Source: Pseudomonadota bacterium
GTDB lineage: Bacteria; Pseudomonadota; Alphaproteobacteria; Rhodospirillales; 2-02-FULL-58-16
Length of the DNA: 14,197 nucleotides
Reading direction: 5' to 3'
Assembly: GCA_022572335.1 (NCBI GenBank)
Contig: JACZWD010000047.1
Coordinates: 1-14,197, forward strand
The notes beneath the pieces were generated by a model, which was given only the letters and a program-made list of their open reading frames with translations, had not been told where the DNA came from and did not search any database. Both the position numbers and the translations under genes were made by a program. This document shows, piece after piece, positions 7,015 through 13,440 of the stretch. Within the stretch, counting starts at the first letter, position 1. Each line of letters starts with the position of its first letter.

Positions 7015-8145
7015 CTAGTCCTTTTTGCGGTAGGTTGGACGATAAACAACGACACAATCAGCTTGGTCGATAAGGCGAAAGTCCCTGCTTCGAATTTGGC
7101 GATCAATCTCGCTGCTCTCGCGGCCGATGTCGGTGGCAATTTCCTTTACATCGGACACAAGAAGATCAGGAATTTCTTCGAGTGCCTCACCGCTAAGGGA
7201 ATCGTCGCCCTGAGTGGGCCACCATGCGTCCGCCGGCAGGCTTAGTTTATCCTCGTCGTTACGATCGCGCTGACCGAGGAGAAGCTGCATTGGTCTCTCG
7301 TCTATCGTCACGGGATCGAACACTGTGAACCGGTCATGCAGGAATTCCCTAAACCGGTTGATCTCGTCAATTGAATCGTTGCTGCCCGAGTCGCGGGCAA
7401 TTTCACGGGGTTTGCTTATAGGGTAGGCGGCGTAAATTCGCGGTAATTCCGGTTCGCTGAGGAACTTGAACAACATTTTCCTCGGGTGGCGAACCGCTAC
7501 GACGGGGGAGTGCTCGAAGGGATATTTTGCAGAATCCTCTCGTCGATATTCTTCGCTAATCACCTGCTGCGCGAGAATATCGGTCATCAAGGTTTCCACA
7601 TTTCGCCATCGAAGTAACTCCACAAGACGAAAATCGTACTTGTTTTCCCGAATCCTTTTTTGCACGACGTGGACATTGTCGATAAGGGTCACGAAATAAT
7701 GCGGCTTGAATTCCCGAAGGAAATTGACGAGGACGTTTTGAGGTTCGGGTGGACGCTCCGGGACCAAAATTTTCCACGCCAGAGGCGAAAAGAACTCGCT
7801 GTACGCTTGGTAAGTTAGGTGGAGGGAAATAAAGGCAAATCGGGGCTTTGGATTAGCGGATCTCCAATTACTCATGGCACCAAGAAACGAGTGCCGCCAT
7901 TGATTTTTCTGATCCCGCTCCGACTGGATCAAGAAAGTATCAATGTCAATTTCTTCCTCGGCGTCGTAAATCCCGACGAGTTTTTGTTCCCGATCTTTCC
8001 GAACTTGCGGATCTGAGAGCCCGCCTGCTTCACACCAATCGTTGTCTTGGCTGAAAATATGATCGGCTAATCGCGTGAGAACATTTTCTTTGTTAAGGCC
8101 CGTGTGACCTGTAAAGACAACCCGCAGCCCATCTTCCTCTGGCAT
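7015..8145 (-). CDS. Unrecognised P-loop-like / nucleoside-deoxyribosyltransferase-like protein, cut short by TAG
   Basis: I do not recognise a named family. Start ATG at 8145 has a strong GGGGGAGG ribosome site about 6 bases upstream; the longer frame to 8190 lacks one. The N-terminus RVVFTGHTGLNKENVL (Walker-A-like GHTGLNKE at 13-20) resembles a degenerate P-loop, followed by a TLIDNV strand at 153-158 that could be a Walker B-like element. From residue 237 a Rossmann-like domain appears: IYAAYPIS (237-244), FTVFDPVTIDE (273-283) and RDFRLIDQADCVVVYRP (354-370), the pattern of nucleoside 2-deoxyribosyltransferase, DUF4406 and related nucleotide-cleaving domains. The 376-aa product ends at TAG 7015-7017, just before the probable catalytic STGTYHE motif encoded downstream. 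Codon use is less GC-rich than in ligA or the atp genes. A nucleotide-acting, possibly defence-related role is inference only. Confidence 0.7.
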   Translation of the reverse strand: MPEEDGLRVVFTGHTGLNKENVLTRLADHIFSQDNDWCEAGGLSDPQVRKDREQKLVGIYDAEEEIDIDTFLIQSERDQKNQWRHSFLGAMSNWRSANPKPRFAFISLHLTYQAYSEFFSPLAWKILVPERPPEPQNVLVNFLREFKPHYFVTLIDNVHVVQKRIRENKYDFRLVELLRWRNVETLMTDILAQQVISEEYRREDSAKYPFEHSPVVAVRHPRKMLFKFLSEPELPRIYAAYPISKPREIARDSGSNDSIDEINRFREFLHDRFTVFDPVTIDERPMQLLLGQRDRNDEDKLSLPADAWWPTQGDDSLSGEALEEIPDLLVSDVKEIATDIGRESSEIDRQIRSRDFRLIDQADCVVVYRPTYRKKD

Positions 8146-8220
8146 TCTCTCGCCTCCCCCAGATAAAAGACGATGACCGCCGGCATCCAAGAGTCAAGAC
8201 TGACCGTTTCGCCGATAGTG

Positions 8221-8517
8221 CTATGTGGCAGGACTGACCTCCGGTGACCGTGACTTTTTCTCGCGCAACATTCGCTCTTGTCGTGCCAAGCCTTTAATCT
8301 GACCCAGTCCGTAAAATACGCTATACGAAGCGAATAGCCACGGCGTTTTGCCGTCGTCGATCTCGTCACAAACCTCTAATGGAATCGACGGATCAATCTC
8401 TTCTATCAGCTCTTGTAAAAGCTGTAGAGCGGCCAACTCATCTGGCGTTTGTGATTCGCTGATCCCAAGCACGAGATTTCGAAGCAGCGTTGTCCGTCCA
8501 TTGTTATTTTTTTCCAT
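8221..8517 (-). CDS. Small hypothetical protein, first gene of the island cassette
   Basis: The 98-aa product is not recognised. Start ATG 8517 is chosen because AAAGGGA lies at a good distance upstream; a longer frame would use TTG 8547, without a clear ribosome site. The protein begins MEKNNNGRTTLLRNLVLGIS. A predicted helical stretch follows (TPDELAALQLLQELIEEID), then PWLFASYSVFYGLGQIKGLARQERM, and a basic tail. There is no signal peptide or clear transmembrane segment. It lies 75 bases upstream of, and on the same strand as, the P-loop/deoxyribosyltransferase-like gene, so the two are probably cotranscribed and may work as a pair (partner, regulator or antitoxin-like), which is inference from position alone. 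Base composition matches the island rather than the flanking core genes. Confidence 0.6.
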   Translation of the reverse strand: MEKNNNGRTTLLRNLVLGISESQTPDELAALQLLQELIEEIDPSIPLEVCDEIDDGKTPWLFASYSVFYGLGQIKGLARQERMLREKKSRSPEVSPAT

Positions 8518-8547
8518 GCTGGTGTCCCTTTCCCATTTGTGTCCCAA

Positions 8548-8990
8548 TGCGGCGCGCTGCGGAACAAATTAATGTTCGTTTCGCATCTTCAAGCCGATGA
8601 AATTTCAGAGAAGGCATAAAAGCTCAAACGTATCGACCGCTTAGTAAAATTATTAGCCAAATTCCTGCCGCGAACACATTTGCCTGCATTAAGCAGAACG
8701 ACGGGAGAGTTATCCCCACGCGACGAATTCGGGAAAATTCGCATCAGATTACCCACCCCTCACCGACTGTATGTCACGAAAGCAAGGAATCTAAACAGAA
8801 CCGCGCGTTCAAAATGTGATACCCGCCAAGCACCCGCTCAAAAACCCCCTCCCGCTATCCACACCTATGGATAAAGAATCTGTGGATAACTACAACATAT
8901 CCCTAAATTATCCCCAAACATTACCATATCTTGTGCGTGTGTCACCGTGAACATTTTAGGAACATTTCTAAGAAATGGCAAACAGATTTT
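8548..8990. other. Gene-free, AT-richer segment of the island (candidate origin-like or control region)
   Basis: No convincing gene is seen on either strand. The segment holds the cassette's upstream region, AT-rich stretches (for example TTAGTAAAATTATTAG at 8641-8656), a cluster of DnaA-box-like nonamers between 8710 and 8916, and a direct repeat GAACATTT (8949-8956 and 8960-8967). A 64-codon frame at 8680-8874 crosses two of the DnaA boxes and has no protein-like character. Confidence 0.5.
8710..8916. promoter_or_regulatory. Cluster of DnaA-box-like sites
   Basis: One nonamer matches the DnaA consensus exactly: TGTGGATAA at 8881-8889 (TTATCCACA on the minus strand). Four more differ at one position: TTATCCCCA at 8710-8718 and 8908-8916, CTATCCACA at 8855-8863, and TATGGATAA at 8866-8874. 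Four of the five fall within 62 bases. AT-rich DNA lies on both sides. Such clusters mark replication origins (chromosomal oriC or an element's own origin), DnaA-titration sites, or DnaA-regulated promoters. No dnaA, repA, parAB or hemE gene is in the window to decide. Confidence 0.55.
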
Positions 8991-8991
8991 G

Positions 8992-9029
8992 AGTTGATCG
9001 GGTAAAGGTCAGTTGATCGGGTAGAGGCC
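8992..9029 (+). repeat. Two tandem 19-bp repeats echoing the ligA 3' end (right island edge)
   Basis: AGTTGATCGGGTAAAGGTC (8992-9010) is followed directly by AGTTGATCGGGTAGAGGCC (9011-9029), identical at 17 of 19 positions. Read in codons, 8991-9005 is GAG TTG ATC GGG TAA (ELIG-stop) and 9010-9024 is CAG TTG ATC GGG TAG (QLIG-stop), so each restates the end of ligA (GAA CTG ATC GGG TGA). They sit where GC content rises again. They may be attachment-site copies left by one or two insertions. Confidence 0.55.
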
Positions 9030-9077
9030 AAAGGGGCGTTGCCCCTTTGATCCCCACCAAGGACCGGCGGCCCTTGG
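9029..9077 (-). terminator. Double hairpin downstream of the atp operon, probable terminator
   Basis: CAAAGGGGC (9029-9037) and GCCCCTTTG (9041-9049) form a perfect 9-bp stem with a 3-base loop. A second stem, CCAAGG/CCTTGG (9057-9062 and 9072-9077), lies beside it. They follow the atpF stop (9103) in the direction of atp transcription. Paired hairpins of this style recur between genes in many high-GC alphaproteobacteria. No long U-run is present, so termination strength is uncertain. Confidence 0.6.
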
Positions 9078-9102
9078 AAACCCATAAACGGAGTCCGGCC
9101 CC

Positions 9103-9630
9103 TCACCCCAGCTTGTCGGGCAGCTCCTCGATGGCGGCGTCGATCATGGCGTCGGCCCTTTTGCCCGACATCTTTTCCGCCAGCAGGCGGCGGGTGGCGT
9201 CCAGCGCCACGTCGACGGCGACGCCGCGGACCTCGTCCAGGGCCTCGGCCTCGGCCCGGGCGATCCGCTCCATGGCCTGTTGTTGGCGCCGTTTCAGGGC
9301 CTTCTCCAGGTCCTCTGCCGCCCTTTTGCCCAGCCTGTCGGCCTCCTTGCGGGCGCGCTCGACGATCTCTTCGGCCTCGGCGGCCGCGTCGCGCTGCTTG
9401 CGCTCATACGAAACCAGAAGTTCCTGGGCCTCCTCGTGCAGGCGCACGGCCTCGTCGATCCGGGTCTTGATGGTCCCGGCGCGGTCGTCCAGGGCGGCGC
9501 CGATGCGGCCGGCGACCGGCTTGAAGAGGCCGGCGACGACGATGACGAAGGCCACCGCCACCCAGAACTCGGGCGCCTCGTAGAAGGCCTCGCCGGCACC
9601 GGCGGCCGTTTCCGCCGCCCATGCCCGCAT
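9103..9630 (-). CDS. atpF: ATP synthase Fo subunit b
   Basis: Subunit b is the membrane-anchored peripheral stalk that holds the F1 head against Fo. The 175-aa product has one N-terminal membrane segment (EFWVAVAFVIVVAGLF, about residues 21-36). A long charged helix follows (RIDEAVRLHEEAQELLVSYERKQRDAAAEAEEIVERARKE in part), typical of b dimers, and the C-terminus ends IEELPDKLG. The ATG at 9628-9630 shares one base with the TAA stop of the preceding b' gene (TAATG), and AAGGAG lies about 9 bases upstream, so translation is coupled. It is the last gene of the Fo operon; a double hairpin follows 54 bases later. Confidence 0.93.
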   Translation of the reverse strand: MRAWAAETAAGAGEAFYEAPEFWVAVAFVIVVAGLFKPVAGRIGAALDDRAGTIKTRIDEAVRLHEEAQELLVSYERKQRDAAAEAEEIVERARKEADRLGKRAAEDLEKALKRRQQQAMERIARAEAEALDEVRGVAVDVALDATRRLLAEKMSGKRADAMIDAAIEELPDKLG

Positions 9631-10205
9631 TATCCGCGCTCCTTCAGCGCCGCGTCGACGGCGCTTCGCACCGCGCCCGCGTCCACGGTTTCCCCGGCCA
9701 GCTTCTCCGCCGCCGAATGCGCCACTTCGGCCGCCACGTCCCGGATGCCGGCCACCGCCTTGTCCCTGGCCTCGGCGATGCCCGCTTCCGCCTCCTGGAT
9801 GTCGGCGTGCAGGCGCGCCCTCAGTTCCGCCTGGCGCTCGGCCGCATCGCGCGCCGCGCCCTCGCGGACGTCGCTAAGGACGGTCCCGGCCCGGGCCCGG
9901 GCGTCGGCCAGGGCGCCCTCGTAGGCCTCGGCCGCGGCCTCGGCTTCGCCCTTCAGGGATTCGGCCATTTTCAGGTTTTGATCGATCTTGTACCGGCGCT
10001 CCTCCAGCACGTGGCCGATCCTGGGCAGCGCCACCTTGGCCATGAGGACGTAGAGCACGGCAAAGGTGATGGCCAGCCAGATGACCTGGGGCGCGTACGT
10101 GCTCGCGTCCAGTTGCGGCAGGCCCGCCGCCGAAGCCGGCCCGGCGGCAAGGGCCATGGCGCCAGACACGAATGCCAGCGCCGTCCTTACGGTCCCCATG
10201 ACCAT
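9630..10205 (-). CDS. atpF': ATP synthase Fo subunit b'
   Basis: This is the second, diverged stalk subunit found in alphaproteobacteria, cyanobacteria and plastids, which pairs with b as a heterodimer. The 191-aa product has a hydrophobic Ala-rich N-terminus (about residues 9-27), then QLDASTYAPQVIWLAITFAV leading into the membrane helix and the conserved LPRIGHVLEERRYKIDQNL. A long Ala/Glu/Arg-rich coiled coil follows. Start ATG 10205 is preceded by AAGGGAG at a good distance; an ATG two codons later is possible. It lies 58 bases after atpE and overlaps atpF by one base. It is sometimes labelled atpG or atpX; assignment as b' rather than b rests on the order c-b'-b and on the longer N-terminus. 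Confidence 0.9.
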   Translation of the reverse strand: MVMGTVRTALAFVSGAMALAAGPASAAGLPQLDASTYAPQVIWLAITFAVLYVLMAKVALPRIGHVLEERRYKIDQNLKMAESLKGEAEAAAEAYEGALADARARAGTVLSDVREGAARDAAERQAELRARLHADIQEAEAGIAEARDKAVAGIRDVAAEVAHSAAEKLAGETVDAGAVRSAVDAALKERG

Positions 10206-10263
10206 CGCGCGCTCCCTTAGGGATGTGCCGCCGGTGCGCCGGCGCCGCCCAAGTCCCGCCGCC

Positions 10264-10488
10264 TCAGGTGAACAGGATCAGGAACGAGATCAGCAGGGCG
10301 TACAGCGCCACCGCCTCGACCAGGGCAAAGCCCAGCATGGACAGGCCGAACACCTGGTCCCGGGCGGCGGGGTTGCGGGCGATGGAGCCGATCAGGGATG
10401 CGAAGATATTGCCGATCCCGGCGCCCACGCCGCCGAGGCCGATAACGGCCAAGCCGGCGCCAACCATTTTCGCGGCGTCTAATTCCAT
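10264..10488 (-). CDS. atpE: ATP synthase Fo subunit c
   Basis: Subunit c forms the rotor ring that carries protons through Fo. Start ATG 10488 gives the usual 74 aa, MELDAAKMVGAGLAVIGLGG at the N-terminus; a longer open frame upstream lies inside atpB and is not used. The first helix has the glycine pattern GGVGAGIG, the polar loop reads ARNPAARDQ (37-45), and the second helix carries the proton-binding Glu58 in GFALVEAVALYALLISF. The sodium-type glutamine in helix 1 and serine after the glutamate are absent, so the ring is probably proton-coupled. It starts 23 bases after the atpB stop, with a GAGGAAA-type ribosome site. Confidence 0.96.
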   Translation of the reverse strand: MELDAAKMVGAGLAVIGLGGVGAGIGNIFASLIGSIARNPAARDQVFGLSMLGFALVEAVALYALLISFLILFT

Positions 10489-10511
10489 GGTCCTGTTTCC
10501 TCGGTTTCTTT

Positions 10512-11237
10512 CTAATGCAGATTTATCGCGTCGTTCAGGTAAAGGCAGGTCAGAATCGTAAACACATAGGCCTGCAAGACCGCCACCAGGAACTCGAACC
10601 CCGTGAGCGCCACGTCGACGGCCAGCGGCGCCCATCCGCCGAGGATGCCAAGGGGCACGACGAACCCGGCGAACACCTTGAGCATGGTGTGCCCCGCCAT
10701 CATGTTGGCGAACAGCCGGATGGAAAGGCTGACCGGCCGGGACAGGTACGAGACGATCTCGATGGGAATCAGCAACGGGGCCATGACCATGGGCACCCCG
10801 CTGGGCAGGAAGAGGGTGAAGAAACGCAGCCCGTGGCGGATGATCCCGATGACGGTGACGCCGACGAAGACGGTGATGGCCATGGCGAAGGTGACGATGA
10901 TGTGGCTGGTGAAGGTGAAGCTGTAGGGAACGAGGCCGATCAGGTTGGCGAACAGGATGAACATGAACAGCGAGAAGATGAAGGGAAAATACGGGCGCCC
11001 TTCCGTGCCCACGTTGTCGCGCACCATTCCGGCTATGAATTCGTAACTGAGCTCGGCCATGGATTGCCAGCGCCCCGGAACCAGGCGGTGGGCGCGCATG
11101 CCGAGCGTCAGGAAAAGGGTGATGGCGGTCACCGCGAGGACCATGAACAGGCCGGAATTGGTAAACGACGCGTCGACCCCGCCCAGTCGGATGGGAACCA
11201 GGGTGGTGATTTCGAACTGCGCTAACGGATTGGCCAA
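10512..11237 (-). CDS. atpB: ATP synthase Fo subunit a (TTG start)
   Basis: Subunit a forms the proton half-channels against the c ring. The 241-aa product has the family start (M)ANPLAQFEI and FTNSGLFMVLAV. Several membrane helices follow, including FPFIFSLFMFILFANLIGL. The essential arginine is Arg174 in SLSIRLFANMMAGH, and the last helix carries Glu215 and Gln222 in GFEFLVAVLQAYVF. The codon for residue 1 is TTG (11235-11237); no ATG lies at the expected N-terminus and the alphaproteobacterial AtpB start 'MANPL' fits exactly here, so TTG is the probable start. Only a moderate ribosome site (GGCGGGA) precedes it. atpI ends 28 bases upstream and atpE follows 23 bases downstream. Confidence 0.95.
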   Translation of the reverse strand: MANPLAQFEITTLVPIRLGGVDASFTNSGLFMVLAVTAITLFLTLGMRAHRLVPGRWQSMAELSYEFIAGMVRDNVGTEGRPYFPFIFSLFMFILFANLIGLVPYSFTFTSHIIVTFAMAITVFVGVTVIGIIRHGLRFFTLFLPSGVPMVMAPLLIPIEIVSYLSRPVSLSIRLFANMMAGHTMLKVFAGFVVPLGILGGWAPLAVDVALTGFEFLVAVLQAYVFTILTCLYLNDAINLH

Positions 11238-11265
11238 GGTCTGTCCCGCCGTCCTGTCTTAATAC

Positions 11266-11706
11266 TTAGTTTCCCGGCCGCCCGGTTCCGGCCGGTCCGT
11301 CGTGTTCCTCTTTCTCTTCCCCCGGTTCCGTGCCCTTCTCAGGGCGTTGCGGAAAACCGGGGGCCAGACCGATACCGCTTGCCGCGCGGTAGACGTTCAG
11401 CATTCCGGCGGCCGCGCCGAGGAAGAAAAACACGACCAGGAACCACGGCCCGGTGTCCAGCCAATGGTCGAGCAGGAGACCGATGCCTACGCCCACGGCC
11501 AGGGCCGCCACCAGTTCCGTCCCGATGCGGAACGCCATGCCGAGACCGCTCATCGGCGCCCCTTCGTCCTGCGGCGCCGCCGGTTCCCGTGCCGCGCGGG
11601 CATGGCGCAGGCGGGCATCCAGGTCTTCCAGCGCCGAGGGATGTTTCGGCGCCGGGGGCGCGGGAGGATGCGGGGCCTTGCCTTCGCTCATCGGGACATC
11701 GCGCAC
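11266..11706 (-). CDS. atpI: AtpI/AtpZ-family Fo accessory protein
   Basis: AtpI proteins are small membrane proteins encoded first in Fo operons and linked to c-ring assembly or ion handling. The 146-aa product has a Pro/Ala-rich, charged cytoplasmic N-terminus, then two membrane helices: GTELVAALAVGVGIGLLLDHWL (split here as GTELVAALAV and GVGIGLLLDHWL, about 62-83) and PWFLVVFFFLGAAAGMLNVY (about 87-106). A charged tail rich in Glu and Gly follows. The two-helix pattern with D-x-W between helices is typical. The start is uncertain: GTG 11706, or ATG 11691 (MSEGKAPH); neither has a strong ribosome site. A TTGACA promoter element lies about 80 bases upstream, so the operon probably begins here. 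Confidence 0.85.
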   Translation of the reverse strand: MRDVPMSEGKAPHPPAPPAPKHPSALEDLDARLRHARAAREPAAPQDEGAPMSGLGMAFRIGTELVAALAVGVGIGLLLDHWLDTGPWFLVVFFFLGAAAGMLNVYRAASGIGLAPGFPQRPEKGTEPGEEKEEHDGPAGTGRPGN

Positions 11707-11763
11707 AGGGAAGGCGCGCGGGAAACTCCCCGTTTGGCCGGAGTTGTGCCATATGCGGGGCGA

Positions 11764-11792
11764 AAAGTAATGGCGGGCCGGAGACCTGTCAA
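11764..11792 (-). promoter_or_regulatory. Probable promoter of the atp (Fo) operon
   Basis: On the minus strand a consensus TTGACA (11787-11792) is followed, after exactly 17 bases, by TACTTT (11764-11769), a weak -10. Transcription would start near 11757, about 50-65 bases before the atpI start. The site lies between the smc-side palindrome and atpI, so the atp genes seem to have their own promoter rather than depending on smc. Confidence 0.45.
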
Positions 11793-11859
11793 GATCGAAA
11801 AACCCACGTCTAACAGGTTGATAATACGGAAATAATTCCCTTTATCCCAGGCCGGAAAA

Positions 11860-11927
11860 CCCCCGGGGGGTCACCGGGGGGTGCCCCCGACACCGTATGC
11901 GGGGGGCGCCCCCGCGACCCCCGGGGG
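11860..11927 (-). terminator. Nested GC palindrome behind smc (probable terminator or REP-like element)
   Basis: An outer arm, CCCCCGGGGGGTC (11860-11872), pairs with GACCCCCGGGGG (11916-11927) apart from one extra G. Inside lie two further G-run/C-run hairpins (11876-11888 and 11901-11913). Each outer arm is itself self-complementary, so the unit could fold as a clover-like structure. It starts 8 bases past the smc stop and probably ends that transcript; no U-run follows. It resembles dispersed intergenic repeats, but only one copy is in view. Confidence 0.5.
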
Positions 11928-11935
11928 AGACGCCT

Positions 11936-13410
11936 TCAGGCGGTGGCCCTGAGCTCCTCGGCCTGGCGCAGGTCCACCGACACCAGTTGCGACACCCCGC
12001 GCTCGCCCATGGTCACGCCGAACAGCCGGTCCATGCGGGCCATGGTCATGCGGTGGTGGGTGATGATCAGGAAGTTGGTTTGTCCGGAGGCGGCCATCTC
12101 CTCGAGCAAGGTGCAGAAGCGGTCGACGTTGGCGTCGTCCAGGGGCGCATCCGCCTCGTCGAGGACGCAGATCGGCGCCGGGTTGGTGAGGAATACGGCG
12201 AACAACAGGGCGATGGCGGTGAGCGCCTGCTCGCCGCCCGACAGCAGCGACAGGGCCTGCAGCCGCTTGCCCGGCGGGCTGGCCAGGATTTCCAGGCCGG
12301 CCTCCAGGGGGTCGTCCGACTCGGTCAGCGCGAGATGGGCCCGGCCGCCGCCGAACAGGCGCAGGAACAGTTCCCGGAAGTGCTGGTCGACCTGCTTGAA
12401 CGAGGCGAGAAGCCTTTCCCGTCCTTCGCGGTTGAGCTCGTTGATGCCCCGGCGCAGCTTTTCGATGGCCTTGGTCAGGTCGGCGCACTCGGTGTCGAGG
12501 GAGTCCATCTGCTCCTTCAGCTCGCCCGCCTCCTGCTCCGCCCTCAGGTTCACCGGCCCCATGGTCTCGCGTTCGCGTTGCAGGCGTTCGACGCGCCGCT
12601 CCACCGCCTCCATGTCGGGGAGGTCGGCGTCCTCGGCCAGGCCCGCCAATTCGCGCAACCGGTCGGGCGCGCATTCCAGGCGCTCGGCGATGCGCTGGGT
12701 GAGGCTGGTGCACGCCTGCTCGGCTTGTTCGACCAGGCCTTCGGCGCGCACCCGCCGCTCGCGGGCGTCGCGAAGGTCGGTCTCCACGGCGCGCAGGAGG
12801 CGCTCCGCCTCGGCCACCCGGGTCTCGGTTTCGGCCAGCCGGTCGGCCGCGGCGGCGCGTTTGGCCTCCGCCGATTCGAGCGTGCTCAGCAACCGGCGGC
12901 GCTTTTCCGCGATCTCTTCGGGCGCGGCGGACAAGCGGTCCGCCGCCGCCACCGCCGCCCGGCGCCGCTCTTCGAGCCGGTCGATCTGGCGGGTGGCGTC
13001 GTCCATGCGCCGGCGCCACGTTTCCCCCTCGCCGGCCATGTCACCTAAGCGGTGGCGCCGTTCCTCGGCCGCGTGGACCAGGGTATCGTGGGCGCTGCGG
13101 CATTCCGCCTGGACGGCGCGGCGCTCGGCCAGCTCCGCCCTCAGCCCGTCCACCTGCCGGCGCGCGGCGTCCGCCTCGGGCAGGGCGTCCAGGGCCTCGC
13201 CGGCCTCCCTGGCCCGGGCTTCGGCCGCCTTCAGTTCGGCGTCGACGTCCGCCGCCGTCTGCGTCAGCGCCGCCAGGCGGGAGGCGTGGTCCGCCGCCCT
13301 TTCCTTGATCTCGGCCAGGGTGTCCCGTGCCCGGGCGCAAGCCGCGTCGGCGGCGTGCGCCGCCTGGCGCGCCGCCTTTTCCGCCGCCACCGCCTCGTCG
13401 GCGGCCGTGC
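11936..13410 (-). CDS. smc: Chromosome partition protein SMC, C-terminal part (5' end lost at a junction)
   Basis: SMC is the ring-forming ATPase that, with ScpA and ScpB, compacts and separates the chromosome. About 490 residues are present. From the junction near 13410 there is a long Ala/Arg/Glu-rich coiled coil, then the conserved ETMGPVNLRAEQE segment, ELNREGRERLLASFKQVDQH, FRELFLRLFGGGRAHLALTE, the ABC signature LSLLSGGEQALTAIALLF, the Walker B segment PICVLDEADAPLDDANVDRF, and the H-switch FLIITHHRMTMARMDRLFGV. The Walker A domain, first coiled coil and hinge are missing, because sequence beyond about 13410 reads as an unrelated gene on the other strand. The open frame does run on to 13483 but that part has no SMC character. 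Position just upstream of atpI is expected for this group. Confidence 0.92.
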
Positions 13411-13440
13411 TCGGAGCCGGCCGCCTGCTCTCTGACGTGG
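13400..13440. other. Abrupt junction between smc and a GAF kinase fragment (probable assembly chimera)
   Basis: SMC coiled-coil coding on the minus strand is credible up to about 13410 (DEAVAAEKAARQ), and a membrane helix plus GAF protein on the plus strand is credible from about 13431 (SDVGVVLLITALAALGAI). No intergenic DNA, promoter or repeat separates them, and smc loses more than half of its length. Base and codon use also change. The simplest reading is a false join of two genomes near a contig end; a real rearrangement is possible. Confidence 0.6.

Noticed and set aside
7015..7017. Reading the TAG as pyrrolysine or selenocysteine
   Set aside because: Selenocysteine uses TGA, and nothing in the window suggests pyrrolysine machinery, which is rare in alphaproteobacteria; mutation, error or ordinary read-through are simpler.
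6829..7245. Plus-strand 138-codon frame in the island
   Set aside because: It is antisense to the deoxyribosyltransferase-like gene, whose motifs are clear on the other strand; there is no ribosome site or recognisable domain.
8067..8369. Minus-strand 100-codon frame bridging the two island genes
   Set aside because: It overlaps both in another frame, lacks a ribosome site and looks like random translation.
8680..8874. 64-codon plus-strand frame in the DnaA-box region
   Set aside because: It crosses DnaA-box-like sites, has biased basic composition and no motif or ribosome site.
8992..9029. Tandem 19-bp repeats as a CRISPR array
   Set aside because: There are only two adjacent copies with no spacers and no cas genes; the link to the ligA end explains them better.
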